DNA of 64,000 nucleotides, from assembly GCF_002163625.1 (NCBI RefSeq), contig NZ_CP020892.1, positions 3,968,001 to 4,032,000 of the forward strand, written 5' to 3'. The position numbers were made by a program, and so were the translations under genes. The notes under the pieces were generated by a model. That model was not told the DNA's origin and did not search any database. It saw only the letters and a list, made by a program, of their open reading frames with translations. Each line of letters starts with the position of its first letter. The stretch's first letter is position 1. Positions 10,325 through 20,114 of this stretch are shown here, piece by piece. The DNA comes from Pseudomonas sp. M30-35 (GTDB lineage Bacteria > Pseudomonadota > Gammaproteobacteria > Pseudomonadales > Pseudomonadaceae).

Positions 10325-11263
10325 TCACTTAAGCGGTTGGCCCTGCCAATGGGCACGGGCGGCGGCAATATCGGCAGCAATTGCCGTCTTTAGCGCCTCA
10401 AGAGAGGCAAATCGCTGCTCATCACGCAGCTTGTGGTGGAACGCCACCGTCAAACGCCGGCCATAAACATCTCCGGCAAAATCTAAAAGGTGCACCTCAA
10501 GATGGGCGCTACCGTCACTCTTCACGCTGGGCCGTACGCCAATATTGGCGACGCCGGGCCAGTACTTACCGTCGATTTCAGTGCTGACCAGATAAACCCC
10601 GGTCAATGGCACTCGGCGACGCTTGAGCTGAATATTGGCTGTAGGCGCATTCAGCTGACGTCCCAATTTCTGGCCGTGCAAGACACGCCCTGCAATTTGG
10701 AATGGTCGCCCGAGTAGCAGTTCTGCAAGAGTGAAATCAGCGCTTTGCAGGGCTTCTCGAACCCGCGTACTGCTGACGCGAATCCCATCGAGCTCAACCG
10801 TGGTGGCGGCCTCAACGCTAAACCCTTCGCGCTTTGCGGCAGCGGACAAAAAGGCAAAGTCGCCGGCCCGATCGCAACCGAAGCGAAAATCATCACCCAC
10901 TTCCAAGTGACGCACACCCAAACCGTCGACCAGCACTTTGTGTACAAATTCTGCGGCGCTCAACTCACGCAAGCGCGGATTGAACGCCAGGCATAACACC
11001 CGATCAACGCCTTCAGCGGCCAACAAGGCAAGCTTGTCGCGCAAACGTGTCAGACGCGCCGGTGCAGTCTCTGGGCCAAAGAACTCGCGGGGTTGCGGCT
11101 CAAAAATCACCACGCAGCTGGGTACGCCAAGCTCTGCTGCTCGCTCACGCAATCGCGCCAAAATAGCCTGATGGCCACGATGGACGCCGTCAAAATTACC
11201 GATTGTGGCGACACAGTCCCGATGCTGGGGGCGCAGATTGTGTAGGCCTCGTACCAGCTGCAT
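10325..11263 (-). CDS. ribF: Bifunctional riboflavin kinase / FMN adenylyltransferase
   Basis: RibF (312 residues) turns riboflavin into FMN and then FAD. The N-terminal nucleotidyltransferase domain begins with TIGNFDGVHRGHQAILARL (the HxGH-like nucleotide-binding site). The C-terminal flavokinase domain contains GRVLHGQKLGRQLNAPTANI and GVYLVSTEIDGKYWPGVANIG. I chose ATG 11263 (MQLVRGLHNLRP), the start usual in Pseudomonas; the frame is open 13 codons further up but lacks homology there. The gene lies directly upstream of ileS in the same unit, with a 342-nt gene-free region before it that should hold the operon promoter. Confidence 0.96.
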   Translation of the reverse strand: MQLVRGLHNLRPQHRDCVATIGNFDGVHRGHQAILARLRERAAELGVPSCVVIFEPQPREFFGPETAPARLTRLRDKLALLAAEGVDRVLCLAFNPRLRELSAAEFVHKVLVDGLGVRHLEVGDDFRFGCDRAGDFAFLSAAAKREGFSVEAATTVELDGIRVSSTRVREALQSADFTLAELLLGRPFQIAGRVLHGQKLGRQLNAPTANIQLKRRRVPLTGVYLVSTEIDGKYWPGVANIGVRPSVKSDGSAHLEVHLLDFAGDVYGRRLTVAFHHKLRDEQRFASLEALKTAIAADIAAARAHWQGQPLK

Positions 11264-11390
11264 AACACGCTTCTTGCTCATAAAGTGGTCGATTATACGC
11301 ATACCCGACAGCAGACAACAGGCAACAACGTCGCGGTGATCAGAAATCTGCTACTCAATTAAGCCGGTTTCTACTCAGCGACCGGACAAT

Positions 11391-11568
11391 GCCAAGCTTG
11401 CCCAACAAGTCGCAACCAATAATCCAAACATTTGCACAAATGAATGGCGGGTAAAAAACCGTCATCCACCGGCGTAGGGTGCGACAACGCGAAGCTTGTC
11501 CACCAGGCTACAACCAATTTTCCAAATACTTGTGCAAACAGATGGCGGGTAAAAAGAGCGTTACCCGC
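11391..11568. repeat. Diverged direct repeat of about 80 nt, two copies
   Basis: Copy 1 starts at 11391 (GCCAAGCTTG) and copy 2 at 11489 (GCGAAGCTTG), 98 nt apart. Both run through CAACCAAT, TCCAAA, TTG(T)GCAAA and ATGGCGGGTAAAAA in the same order, with many substitutions. The second copy ends in a hairpin. Function is unknown. Confidence 0.6.
11474..11504 (+). repeat. 31-nt dispersed intergenic repeat, copy A
   Basis: This element begins GTAGGGTGCGACAACG and ends CTTGTCCACC. It is an exact reverse complement of the copies at 57339-57369 and 61185-61215, and one base different from that at 61071-61101. All copies are intergenic or at a gene's 3' end. Confidence 0.85.
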
Positions 11569-11605
11569 CCTACCTTATTTGGGGGCTAGGAAAACAAGTT
11601 GCAAG

Positions 11606-13144
11606 CTAGCCGATGGCCTTGCGCGAAAAATCGCGCACCCTCAAGCCCATCAACAATAAGCTGGCGAAGTAACTGATCAACCCCGCCGCAACCAGCACAC
11701 CAAGGCGCAGCAGGCGCTCAAGCATGCCGCCAGACGACCATTGCGGCATGTAATACATGATGCCAAACAACACCGACGCCATTACACATACCGCCAGTAC
11801 CAGCTTCAACAAGTACATCATCCAGCCGGGCTGCGGCTGAAACATGTCAGCCTTACGCAACTGCCAATACAGCAGACTGGCATTCAGGCACGCCGCCAGA
11901 CCGATGGACAAGGCCAGGCCAACATGAGCAAGCGGACCGACAAAGGCCAGATTCATCAACTGCGTCGAGAACAACGTAAAAATCGCAATCTTTACCGGTG
12001 TCTTGATGTTCTGCTGCGCGTAAAAACCGGGCGCCAGAATCTTCACCAAGATGATGCCAAGCAGACCGACAGAATAAGCAATCAACGCATGCTGGGTCAT
12101 CAAGGCATCATTCGCACTGAATTTACCGTACTGAAATAACGACACGGTCAAAGGCTCAGCCAACACAGCCAGCGCGACCGCGCTCGGCAATACCAACACA
12201 AAACACAGGCGCAGGCCCCAATCGAGCAGCCGCGAATAATCTTCGCGACTGGCGCTGGCGTAGGTTTTTGACAACGCTGGCAACAGAATCGTACCGAGCG
12301 CGACGCCGAGCACCCCGGACGGAAGCTCCATCAAACGGTCAGCGTAATACATCCACGAGACTGATCCAGCCACCAGAAATGAAGCAAAGATGGTGTTAAT
12401 GATCAGTGAAATCTGACTAACCGACACACCAAAAATCGCCGGGCCCATTTGCTTCAGGACCCGCCATACACCGCGATCCTTGAGATTCAGGCGTGGTAAT
12501 ACCAACATCCCGACCTTTTTCAGGTGCGGCAGCTGATAAAGCAGCTGCAGCAAACCACCGACCAACACCGCCCAGCCCAGCGCCATGATCGGCGGATCAA
12601 AATAGGGGCTTAAAAACAGCGCAAACACGATCATGCTGATGTTTAGCAGCGTAGGCACGAATGCCGGCACCGAAAATCGATTCCACGTATTGAGCACCGC
12701 CCCGGCAAGCGACGACAGTGAAATCAGCAATATATAAGGAAAGGTAACCCGCAAAAGATCAGTGGTGAGCGCGAAGCGATCAGGCTCATCGGCAAAGCCA
12801 GGAGCGGATATCCACACAATCCACGGTGCCGCCAACACCCCGAGCAAAGTCACGACCGCAAGCACCAATGTCAGCAGGCCGGTGACGTATGCGACAAAGG
12901 TCCGGGTCGCCTCCTCGCCTTGCTGGGTCTTGTATTCAGCCAAAATAGGCACAAATGCTTGCGAAAAAGCGCCTTCAGCAAAAATTCTTCGCAGCAAATT
13001 TGGCAACTTAAAAGCCACCACAAAGGCGTCCGAAGCCACGCCAGCGCCGAATGTACGGGCAATAATGGTATCGCGCACAAAACCTAAAACACGCGAGAGC
13101 ATGGTCAAAGAGCTAACGGCGGCCAGCGACTTAAGCAAATTCAT
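11606..13144 (-). CDS. murJ: Lipid II flippase MurJ (MviN)
   Basis: MurJ (512 residues) moves lipid II, the peptidoglycan precursor, across the inner membrane. It is a MOP-superfamily polytopic protein with about 14 predicted membrane helices. The family N-terminus is clear ([25 protein letters not shown]), followed by [22 protein letters not shown]. Conserved charged residues of the central cavity are visible (R in MLSRVLG and R in [10 protein letters not shown]). I chose ATG 13144 because homology begins there; the frame is open for 18 more codons. It is transcribed divergently from rpsT, with a 191-nt shared upstream region. The 3' end lies next to the repeat-bearing spacer before ribF. 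Confidence 0.96.
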   Translation of the reverse strand: MNLLKSLAAVSSLTMLSRVLGFVRDTIIARTFGAGVASDAFVVAFKLPNLLRRIFAEGAFSQAFVPILAEYKTQQGEEATRTFVAYVTGLLTLVLAVVTLLGVLAAPWIVWISAPGFADEPDRFALTTDLLRVTFPYILLISLSSLAGAVLNTWNRFSVPAFVPTLLNISMIVFALFLSPYFDPPIMALGWAVLVGGLLQLLYQLPHLKKVGMLVLPRLNLKDRGVWRVLKQMGPAIFGVSVSQISLIINTIFASFLVAGSVSWMYYADRLMELPSGVLGVALGTILLPALSKTYASASREDYSRLLDWGLRLCFVLVLPSAVALAVLAEPLTVSLFQYGKFSANDALMTQHALIAYSVGLLGIILVKILAPGFYAQQNIKTPVKIAIFTLFSTQLMNLAFVGPLAHVGLALSIGLAACLNASLLYWQLRKADMFQPQPGWMMYLLKLVLAVCVMASVLFGIMYYMPQWSSGGMLERLLRLGVLVAAGLISYFASLLLMGLRVRDFSRKAIG

Positions 13145-13259
13145 GAGATAATGATTTTTCCGCATACGAGTGAGCCAGCGGACAATCCACCGGTTCACGA
13201 AGGCGTCGAGTGTAGCGGCCTGCCACTTGTCAGGCTAGCGCCAGGAATTGTCTTTAGTC

Positions 13260-13288
13260 TTGACAGACGAATACCTTCTAGGCATGAT
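13260..13288 (+). promoter_or_regulatory. Probable sigma-70 promoter of rpsT
   Basis: A -35 box TTGACA (13260-13265), a 17-nt spacer and a -10 box CATGAT (13283-13288) precede the rpsT start by about 48 nt. The -35 is perfect; the -10 matches 4 of 6. Confidence 0.6.
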
Positions 13289-13335
13289 TCGCGGCCTTAT
13301 TTGTTTGCAACCCCAAATTTTCGAGGAGCTTGACG

Positions 13336-13608
13336 GTGGCCAATACACCTTCTGCCAAAAAACGCGCAAAACAGGCTGAGAAGCGTCGTAGCCATAACGC
13401 CAGCCTGCGCTCGATGGTCCGTACCTACATCAAAAACGTTGTTAAAGCTATCGACGCTAAAGATGCTGGTCTGGCCCAAACTGCTTACACTGCAGCTGTT
13501 CCGGTCATCGACCGCATGGCTGACAAAGGCATCCTGCACAAGAACAAAGCAGCTCGTCATAAGAGCCGCCTGAATGCCCACATCAAGGCACTCAGCACTG
13601 CTGCTTAA
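13336..13608 (+). CDS. rpsT: 30S ribosomal protein S20
   Basis: S20 (90 residues) binds 16S rRNA early in 30S assembly. It is a small, very basic, helical protein ([20 protein letters not shown] at the start). The start is the GTG at 13336: it gives the standard S20 N-terminus and has a GAGGAG ribosome-binding site 8 nt upstream. A TTG two codons earlier is in frame but lies closer to that site and is less likely. A weak start codon is common for rpsT, which in E. coli is translationally self-regulated; regulation here is inference. It is monocistronic, with its own promoter and terminator, and divergent from murJ. Confidence 0.97.
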   Translation: MANTPSAKKRAKQAEKRRSHNASLRSMVRTYIKNVVKAIDAKDAGLAQTAYTAAVPVIDRMADKGILHKNKAARHKSRLNAHIKALSTAA

Positions 13609-13637
13609 TTAGCAGTCAGTTCTTGGCGTAACGCCTT

Positions 13638-13665
13638 AAAAAACCGGTCTTATGACCGGTTTTTT
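13638..13665 (+). terminator. rpsT terminator
   Basis: A 12-bp perfect stem (core CCGGTC/GACCGG) with a 4-nt loop (TTAT), ending in T6. It lies 30 nt after the rpsT stop. Confidence 0.92.
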
Positions 13666-13721
13666 ATTGCCTGAAATAAAGCGCTCAACCCCAAAGCCTG
13701 TACACAGCCAAGCATAGACAG

Positions 13722-13750
13722 AAAAAAACCGCCGAAGTGGCGGTTTTTTT
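13722..13750 (-). terminator. creA terminator
   Basis: A 12-bp stem (AAAAAAACCGCC/GGCGGTTTTTTT) with a 5-nt loop, just past the creA stop on the minus strand. A-runs and T-runs on both sides mean it could also back up rpsT termination. Confidence 0.88.
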
Positions 13751-13760
13751 ACCAGAACGC

Positions 13761-14225
13761 TTACTTGCCAGATGGCCACGGCATGATGGGAATAGCCGCC
13801 ATTGAGTTTTGCGGACTGCCTTCGATCACCCGGTCGCTATACACCAGATAGATAAGCGCATTGCGCTTCTGGTCGAAGAAGCGCACCACCTGCATGGTTT
13901 TGAATATGAGCGAGGTACGCTGCTTGAATACCTCTTCGCCATCTTCAAGCTTGCCAGTAAAGCGAATCGGCCCAACCTGACGACAGTCAATCGAGGCATC
14001 AGAACGATCCTCAGCCAAACCCAGACCACCTTTAACACCGCCGGTCTTGGCCCGCGACAAATAGCAGGTCACACCCTCAACCTTAGGATCATCAAAAGCC
14101 TCAACGACAATTTTGTCGTTCGGCCCCATCCACTTGAAAACAGTGGATACCGAGCCAATTTCCTCAGCCGAAGCCAGAACAGGCAACACCATCAACGCAG
14201 CCAGCAATCCATTCGCCACACGCAT
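13761..14225 (-). CDS. CreA family periplasmic protein
   Basis: This 154-residue protein has a signal peptide ([20 protein letters not shown], then EEIGS). The mature part matches the CreA family ([58 protein letters not shown]). Two conserved cysteines (VTCYLS and IDCRQ) probably form a disulfide. The molecular function of CreA is not known to me, although E. coli creA sits upstream of creBCD. Here it follows proB by 12 nt on the same strand, so it is likely co-transcribed with obgE-proB. ATG 14225 has a GGAGG site before it. Confidence 0.9.
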   Translation of the reverse strand: MRVANGLLAALMVLPVLASAEEIGSVSTVFKWMGPNDKIVVEAFDDPKVEGVTCYLSRAKTGGVKGGLGLAEDRSDASIDCRQVGPIRFTGKLEDGEEVFKQRTSLIFKTMQVVRFFDQKRNALIYLVYSDRVIEGSPQNSMAAIPIMPWPSGK

Positions 14226-14237
14226 CAGAGCGCCCTC

Positions 14238-15356
14238 CTAGACCAGTATCAAGTTATCCCTGTGCACCAACTCTGGCTCATCAACATAACCCAGCAGCGT
14301 TTCAATCGTATCAGATGACTGGCCAATAATTTTTTGCGCCTCAAGCGCACTGTAGTTGGCCAACCCACGGGCAATTTCACGACCATCAGCAGCCACACAT
14401 ACAACCATCTCGCCGCGACGGAAGCTGCCTTTTACTGCGCGAACACCCACCGGCAACAGACTTTTACGCCCTGTCGCCAGCGCTTTAACCGCGCCATCAT
14501 CAAGAACCAATGTACCGCGCGTCTGCAAGTGCCCGGCAAGCCATTGCTTGCGTGCTGCCAACATACCGCGCTCAGGCGCGAGCAAGGTCCCCAAGCGCTC
14601 GCCCGACTTAAGCCGCGCCAGCACTTGCTCAATTGCACCACCAACAATAACCGTATGCGCCCCTGAGCGTGCAGCAAGCCGCGCAGCGCGCAACTTAGTC
14701 TGCATGCCGCCACGACCCAGAGCGCCGCCGACGCCACCCGCAACAGCATCCAGGGCAGGATCGTCAGCACGCGCCTCGTGAATCAGCTTGGCATTCGGGT
14801 TATTACGCGGATCGGCGTCGAACATCCCTTCGCGATCAGTGAGAATAACCAGCAAGTCAGCTTCAACCAGATTGGCAACCAGCGCCGCCAAGGTATCGTT
14901 GTCACCGAAGCGAATTTCGTCAGTGACCACGGTGTCATTTTCATTGATCACCGGCACCACATCGAGCTCAACCAAGGTGCGCAAGGTGCTGCGCGCATTC
15001 AGATAGCGCTTGCGATCAGACAGGTCGTCATGCGTCAGCAGAATCTGCGCCGTGCGCCGACCGTGCTCGGCAAAGCTCGACTCCCACGCCTGAATCAACA
15101 CCATCTGACCGATGGCAGCAGATGCTTGCAACTCATGCATCGCGCTCGGCCGTGAAACCCAGCCCAGGCGACTCATACCGGCCGCCACAGCACCAGAAGA
15201 CACCAGCACCAACTCTACGCCTTGCTCACGCAATGCAACCATCTGCCGGACCCACACAGCCATTGCCGCACGATCCAGACCACGACCATCTGCCGTCAGC
15301 AGCGCACTGCCGATTTTAACCACCCAGCGCCGCGCGCCAGTCACCTTGTCACGCAT
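14238..15356 (-). CDS. proB: Glutamate 5-kinase
   Basis: ProB (372 residues) phosphorylates glutamate, the first and feedback-controlled step of proline synthesis. The N-terminal amino-acid kinase domain is complete ([83 protein letters not shown]). A C-terminal PUA domain starts near residue 275 ([20 protein letters not shown]). ATG 15356 has a GAGGAAT ribosome-binding site. In Pseudomonas proB follows obgE; here a terminator-like hairpin at 15421-15442 lies between them, so part of the transcription may stop or restart there. Confidence 0.97.
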   Translation of the reverse strand: MRDKVTGARRWVVKIGSALLTADGRGLDRAAMAVWVRQMVALREQGVELVLVSSGAVAAGMSRLGWVSRPSAMHELQASAAIGQMVLIQAWESSFAEHGRRTAQILLTHDDLSDRKRYLNARSTLRTLVELDVVPVINENDTVVTDEIRFGDNDTLAALVANLVEADLLVILTDREGMFDADPRNNPNAKLIHEARADDPALDAVAGGVGGALGRGGMQTKLRAARLAARSGAHTVIVGGAIEQVLARLKSGERLGTLLAPERGMLAARKQWLAGHLQTRGTLVLDDGAVKALATGRKSLLPVGVRAVKGSFRRGEMVVCVAADGREIARGLANYSALEAQKIIGQSSDTIETLLGYVDEPELVHRDNLILV

Positions 15357-15420
15357 GATTCCTCAACCCTAGCCTTGCACCCAAAAGCACAACGCATTCA
15401 CTAGTCACGAAACATACAAA

Positions 15421-15442
15421 AACGCCGCAATTAAGCGGCGTT
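15421..15442 (-). terminator. Terminator or attenuator between obgE and proB
   Basis: An 8-bp stem (AACGCCGC/GCGGCGTT) with a 6-nt loop, just past the obgE stop. On the minus strand it is followed by TTTTGTATGTTT. It probably ends or reduces rplU-rpmA-obgE transcription before proB. Confidence 0.75.
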
Positions 15443-15451
15443 GATAATGGC

Positions 15452-16696
<1,245 letters not shown>

Positions 16697-16810
16697 TCAA
16701 CAACAACAATCAAAGAACACAGGTGCTTGCAAAATTGACCTAGCACAAGGGCTTAATCATAAGCCTTTTATCAGGACAGTTTGGCAAGAACCCCAAGAAT
16801 ACAAAAACAA

Positions 16811-16839
16811 AAAAGCCCCGTCGCAAGGACAGGGCTTTT
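16811..16839 (-). terminator. Terminator downstream of rpmA
   Basis: An 8-bp stem (AAAAGCCC/GGGCTTTT) 14 nt past the rpmA stop. On the minus strand the stem is followed by a T-rich run (TTTTTTGTTTTTGT). It is probably partial, since obgE follows on the same strand. Confidence 0.8.
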
Positions 16840-16852
16840 AACCTTGCCGCGA

Positions 16853-17110
16853 TTAAGCCGCGACAACGCTCACGTAACGACGACCGAAGGCGCCCTTTAC
16901 TTCAAACTTGATCACGCCTTCGACTTTAGCGAAGAGAGTGTGATCTTTACCCATGCCAACGCCGTAACCAGCGTGGAATTGGGTGCCGCGCTGACGCACG
17001 ATGATGTTGCCTGCTTTGATAGCCTGGCCGCCATACATCTTAACGCCTAAGCGTTTGGCTTCTGAGTCGCGACCGTTGCGGGTGGAACCGCCAGCTTTTT
17101 TGTGTGCCAT
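16853..17110 (-). CDS. rpmA: 50S ribosomal protein L27
   Basis: L27 (85 residues) reaches into the peptidyl-transferase centre with its N-terminal tail. The sequence is typical ([20 protein letters not shown], then [20 protein letters not shown]). There is no cleavable N-terminal extension of the Firmicutes type. ATG 17110 is preceded by AGGAGTATTGACTC. It lies 38 nt after rplU in the conserved rplU-rpmA pair. Confidence 0.98.
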   Translation of the reverse strand: MAHKKAGGSTRNGRDSEAKRLGVKMYGGQAIKAGNIIVRQRGTQFHAGYGVGMGKDHTLFAKVEGVIKFEVKGAFGRRYVSVVAA

Positions 17111-17148
17111 GAGTCAATACTCCTATAAAGGGATCAGGCTGAAATGAA

Positions 17149-17460
17149 TCAGGCCGAAATACCGGTGATTTTGATCTCAGTGAACCACTGACGGTGGCCC
17201 TGACGCTTCATGTGGTGCTTACGACGACGGAACTTGATGATGCGGATTTTATCATGACGACCTTGCGCCACAACTTCTGCAACAACTTTAGCGCCATCTA
17301 CAACAGGTGCGCCGATTTGAACGTCGTCACCGTTGCCGATCAACAAAACGCGATCGAAAGTGACGGATTCGCCAGTACCGATTTCGAGTTTTTCGATCTT
17401 CAGGAATTCGCCTTCGGTGACTTTGTATTGCTTGCCACCAGTAACAATTACAGCGTACAT
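17149..17460 (-). CDS. rplU: 50S ribosomal protein L21
   Basis: L21 (103 residues) binds 23S rRNA and needs L20 for assembly. The sequence is standard ([20 protein letters not shown], then [29 protein letters not shown] at the end). It is the first gene of the rplU-rpmA-obgE unit and is divergent from ispB. ATG 17460 has a GGAGATATACC ribosome-binding site. Confidence 0.98.
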   Translation of the reverse strand: MYAVIVTGGKQYKVTEGEFLKIEKLEIGTGESVTFDRVLLIGNGDDVQIGAPVVDGAKVVAEVVAQGRHDKIRIIKFRRRKHHMKRQGHRQWFTEIKITGISA

Positions 17461-17598
17461 GGTATATCTCCGTTAATCCTGCTCACCCAGCTCTTTAGAG
17501 GGATAGTTATCGGCTGGCATGGCTGCTCGGGGCCGGAAAAGACGCCCTTGCAATTGCGTAAGGCAGGGAAATGCCCAGGGGGAAGTTCAGGGTGCGCG

Positions 17599-17627
17599 AT
17601 TGTACGCAAGCTGATAACGCCGCGCAA
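17599..17627 (-). promoter_or_regulatory. Probable sigma-70 promoter of rplU-rpmA
   Basis: On the minus strand, -35 TTGCGC (plus-strand 17622-17627), a 17-nt spacer and -10 TACAAT (17599-17604). It lies about 140 nt upstream of the rplU start. Confidence 0.6.
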
Positions 17628-17781
17628 GCCCCCGCAGCCATCGCGAAACGGGAGGCTCCGAACTGCGGTGCAGTATATTGATGCAGAGCGGCATTTTATA
17701 ACAGTAATATAGCTACGCTCAGCCCTTTGTTAAGCTGTCATTCTAATACCTGAAACTGCTCAAGCGGGTCACGCCCTTGCC

Positions 17782-17810
17782 TTGACAGCCCCGGGCCCGC
17801 CGCCTAGCAT
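17782..17810 (+). promoter_or_regulatory. Probable sigma-70 promoter of ispB
   Basis: A perfect -35 TTGACA (17782-17787), 17-nt GC-rich spacer and -10 TAGCAT (17805-17810), ending 32 nt before the ispB ATG. Confidence 0.7.
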
Positions 17811-17842
17811 GCCGCGCAACCTTCGAGGAGCACCTGCAACTG

Positions 17843-18811
17843 ATGCAACCCCAGGCTTTCTACCGCGTGGTGGCGGACGACTTCACCGCCGTTGATGGCA
17901 TTATCCGTCAACAACTTGTCTCGCGTGTACCGCTGGTAGAGAAAATCGGCGACTACATTATCTCAGCTGGCGGCAAGCGCCTGCGTCCTTTATTAGTCTT
18001 GCTTAGCGGCAAGGCTCTTGGATTGCAGGACGACAACCTGCGCCTGCTGGCTGCGACCATTGAGTTCTTGCACACGGCAACCTTGCTGCATGACGACGTG
18101 GTTGATATGTCCGACATGCGCCGCGGACGCAGCACTGCCAATGCCCAATGGGGCAATGCTCCCAGTGTATTGGTTGGTGACTTCCTCTACTCGCGCTCTT
18201 TCGAGATGATGGTCGAACTGGGCTCGATGCCCGTTATGAAAATCCTCTCCAAGGCCACTCGCGTGATTGCTGAGGGTGAGGTTCTGCAGCTGTCGAAGAT
18301 CCGTGATGCCAGCACCACTGAAGAGACCTACATGGAAGTCATTCGCGGCAAAACCGCAATGCTTTTTGAGGCCTCAACTCACAGTGCGGCTGCATTAGCG
18401 GGCGCCACGGCAGAGCAGACCGAAGCACTGCGCACCTTTGGTGATCACCTTGGCGTTGCCTTCCAGCTGGTTGACGACTTGCTCGACTATCGCGGTGACG
18501 CGACCACCCTGGGCAAAAACGTCGGTGACGACCTGGCGGAGGGCAAACCTACCCTGCCGCTGATCTACACCATGCGCGAAGGCACACCCGAGCAAGCCGC
18601 ACTGGTGCGTCAGGCGATCCAGAAAGGTGGCATCGAAAATCTCGAAAGCATCCGCAACGCAGTTGAAACTGCCGGCGCGCTCGATTACACCGCTCAACAA
18701 GCCCGCGACTTTGCAGAACGTGCAATCGCCTGCCTGGATGTGCTGCCCGCCAGCGAGTACCGCGATGCATTGGTCGAACTGAGCCGCTTTGCCGTAGCCC
18801 GAACGCACTGA
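17843..18811 (+). CDS. ispB: Polyprenyl diphosphate synthase (ubiquinone side chain)
   Basis: IspB (322 residues) builds the long all-trans prenyl chain that becomes the ubiquinone tail; in Pseudomonas this is nonaprenyl (Q-9), which is inference from the genus. The two aspartate-rich Mg/substrate motifs are DDVVDMSDMRRG (near residue 84) and DDLLDY (near 212). The FARM region (LLHDDVVD) and the GKPTLPLIY box are also present. It is a soluble homodimer-type trans-prenyltransferase of normal length. It is transcribed alone from a strong promoter, divergent from rplU, and ends in a good terminator. Confidence 0.96.
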   Translation: MQPQAFYRVVADDFTAVDGIIRQQLVSRVPLVEKIGDYIISAGGKRLRPLLVLLSGKALGLQDDNLRLLAATIEFLHTATLLHDDVVDMSDMRRGRSTANAQWGNAPSVLVGDFLYSRSFEMMVELGSMPVMKILSKATRVIAEGEVLQLSKIRDASTTEETYMEVIRGKTAMLFEASTHSAAALAGATAEQTEALRTFGDHLGVAFQLVDDLLDYRGDATTLGKNVGDDLAEGKPTLPLIYTMREGTPEQAALVRQAIQKGGIENLESIRNAVETAGALDYTAQQARDFAERAIACLDVLPASEYRDALVELSRFAVARTH

Positions 18812-18829
18812 CACACTCGCAGCACCCAC

Positions 18830-18856
18830 AAAGCCCGTCCAAGCGACGGGCTTTTT
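18830..18856 (+). terminator. ispB terminator
   Basis: A 10-bp stem (AAAGCCCGTC/GACGGGCTTT) with a 5-nt loop, ending in TTTTT, 18 nt past the ispB stop. Confidence 0.92.
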
Positions 18857-18878
18857 AATGCCCGACGAATAACACTAA

Positions 18879-18914
18879 TTGACCCTTGCTATTATGCGAA
18901 TAGGAATTATTATC
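18879..18914 (+). promoter_or_regulatory. Promoter with Fur-box-like operator
   Basis: A -35 TTGACC (18879-18884) is followed by a 19-nt AT-rich element at 18896-18914 that matches 13 of 19 positions of the Fur consensus GATAATGATAATCATTATC. The element covers the place where the -10 should be (about 18901-18907), so a bound repressor would block the promoter. It serves the gene at 18940. Confidence 0.5.
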
Positions 18915-18939
18915 ATCTAACACTTCAGGGAGATGAGAC

Positions 18940-19269
18940 ATGACCTATTTAATCGACGCCTGGCTTGATCGGCCACAACCTTATCTGCGCATTCTCAACC
19001 GTGACACGGGTGAAGTCTGCGCGATGCTTGAGGAAGAAGCATTGGATGAGCTGCGTGATATGGGCGATCTGGACCTACACGAGCTGAATTCGAGCGAACC
19101 CTCAGTACTGAAAGAACTGGTGCGTAACCTGTTCCTGTTCTGCTACGCCCGCGCATTGCGCCCGGACAATCAAACCCTCGCGCTCAGAAAAAAGCGCGCA
19201 AACACGCTGCGTGACCGCTATGCCAGAACACATCAATCACGGCACTCAGCGTTTCTGAGCCCGGCATGA
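18940..19269 (+). CDS. Conserved hypothetical protein, possibly iron-regulated
   Basis: This encodes 109 residues with no signal peptide, membrane helix or recognised domain. The start is rich in hydrophobic and acidic residues (MTYLIDAWLDRPQPYLRILN). The second half has a helical stretch, KELVRNLFLFCYARALR, and a basic tail. It sits in the place occupied by PA4570 in P. aeruginosa, between ispB and the FKBP gene, and I take it as that family. A GGGAG ribosome-binding site precedes ATG 18940. The Fur-like box in its promoter suggests expression under iron limitation. I remember PA4570 appearing among iron-responsive genes but cannot verify that here. Function is unknown. Confidence 0.8.
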   Translation: MTYLIDAWLDRPQPYLRILNRDTGEVCAMLEEEALDELRDMGDLDLHELNSSEPSVLKELVRNLFLFCYARALRPDNQTLALRKKRANTLRDRYARTHQSRHSAFLSPA

Positions 19270-19284
19270 ATCTGCCGGGCTCAG
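19255..19284. terminator. Strong hairpin between convergent genes
   Basis: A 12-bp perfect GC-rich stem (CTGAGCCCGGCA/TGCCGGGCTCAG) with a 6-nt loop that contains the stop codon of the upstream gene. There is no T-run, so it is either a weak intrinsic terminator or an mRNA 3'-end stabiliser. Confidence 0.5.
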
Positions 19285-19296
19285 CACACACTGGAA

Positions 19297-19914
19297 TTAC
19301 AGGACTTCGAGCAGCTCGACGTCAAATACCAGTACGCTGTGCGGCGGAATGCTACCAACGCCTTGGGCGCCGTAAGCCAGTTCGCTAGGCACATACAGAC
19401 GCCATTTGCTGCCAGCAGTCATCAGCTGCAATGCCTCAGTCCAGCCGGCGATGACGCCGCCAACTGGGAATTCAGCAGGCTCACCGCGATCATAGGAGCT
19501 GTCGAAAACAGTGCCATCGATCAAGGTGCCGTGGTAGTGAGCACGAATGGTGTCTTCACGGGTTGGGGTTGCGCCCTCACCTGTAGCCAATACTTCATAC
19601 TGCAGGCCTGAAGCCAGCTGGTTGACACCTTCACGGCCAGCATTCTCAGCAAGAAATGCGATGCCAGCGCCCGCTGCCGCTTCGGCTTTAGCCTGTGCTT
19701 CAGCTTGCATGACTTCACGGATAACCTTGAAGCTGGCATTCATATCAGCTTCGCTAACACGGCTGTCTTTGCCCGCGAAGGCGTCAGTCAAGCCTGCAAG
19801 GATCGCGTCCAGGCTCACACCCGGTGGCGGATTATCACGCAATTGACCGCCAAGTTGACGACCAATGCCGTAGCTGACGCGTGTTTCGTCAGTAGTAAGA
19901 TTAAGTTCGGACAT
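19297..19914 (-). CDS. fklB: FKBP-type peptidyl-prolyl isomerase FklB
   Basis: FklB (205 residues) is a prolyl isomerase of the FkpA/FklB/Mip type without a signal peptide, so it is probably cytosolic. The N-terminal helical dimerisation domain (residues 1-90: TRVSYGIGRQLGGQL, DAFAGKDSRVSEADMNASF) is followed by an FKBP domain (LQYEVLATGEGATPTREDTI, YHGTLIDGTVFDSSYDRGEP, VIAGWTEALQLMTAGSKWRL, VPSELAYGAQGVGSIPPHSV). ATG 19914 follows a GGAGC site. It is convergent with the preceding small gene. The homologue in P. aeruginosa is PA4572. Confidence 0.94.
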   Translation of the reverse strand: MSELNLTTDETRVSYGIGRQLGGQLRDNPPPGVSLDAILAGLTDAFAGKDSRVSEADMNASFKVIREVMQAEAQAKAEAAAGAGIAFLAENAGREGVNQLASGLQYEVLATGEGATPTREDTIRAHYHGTLIDGTVFDSSYDRGEPAEFPVGGVIAGWTEALQLMTAGSKWRLYVPSELAYGAQGVGSIPPHSVLVFDVELLEVL

Positions 19915-20056
19915 GAACTGCTCCGCTGCGGGTTTAAAAGGCCGGCAAGCCTAGCACAAAGCAATCTCTGGCTTAACCACCGCGTGCGACTGTGTTGGTA
20001 CACCCAGGACATTGCTACCCCCAGAACATACGGGTTATCTGCCTGCTCAACGCAAA

Positions 20057-20087
20057 CCGCCCGCCAGGCTTGAAACCGGGCGGGCGG
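20057..20087 (-). terminator. GC-rich hairpin after the UPF0114 gene
   Basis: A stem of at least 9 bp (CCGCCCGCC/GGCGGGCGG) with a 13-nt loop, 28 nt past the UPF0114 stop on the minus strand. The T-run after it is short (TTTGCG), so it is at best a modest terminator. Confidence 0.45.
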
Positions 20088-20114
20088 CAACAACAATGCA
20101 GGTATAGCGCTGAA

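Larger units (their letters stand above)
11264..11605. other. Gene-free region with diverged tandem repeat and hairpin
   Basis: This 342-nt spacer lies between murJ and ribF (both minus strand). It holds two diverged copies of a roughly 80-nt unit (11391-11468 and 11489-11568), one copy of the 31-nt dispersed repeat (11474-11504), and a GGCGGGTAA/TTACCCGCC hairpin at 11544-11569. I see no convincing small open frame. The ribF promoter should lie in its left part, but I could not single out a clear -35/-10 pair. Confidence 0.7.
17461..17842. other. Divergent promoter region rplU / ispB, no gene
   Basis: These 382 nt lie between rplU (-) and ispB (+) and contain no convincing open frame. A promoter can be read in each direction (17599-17627 minus, 17782-17810 plus). 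The rplU leader is therefore about 130 nt, long enough for post-transcriptional control, but I see no clear structured element. Confidence 0.6.
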
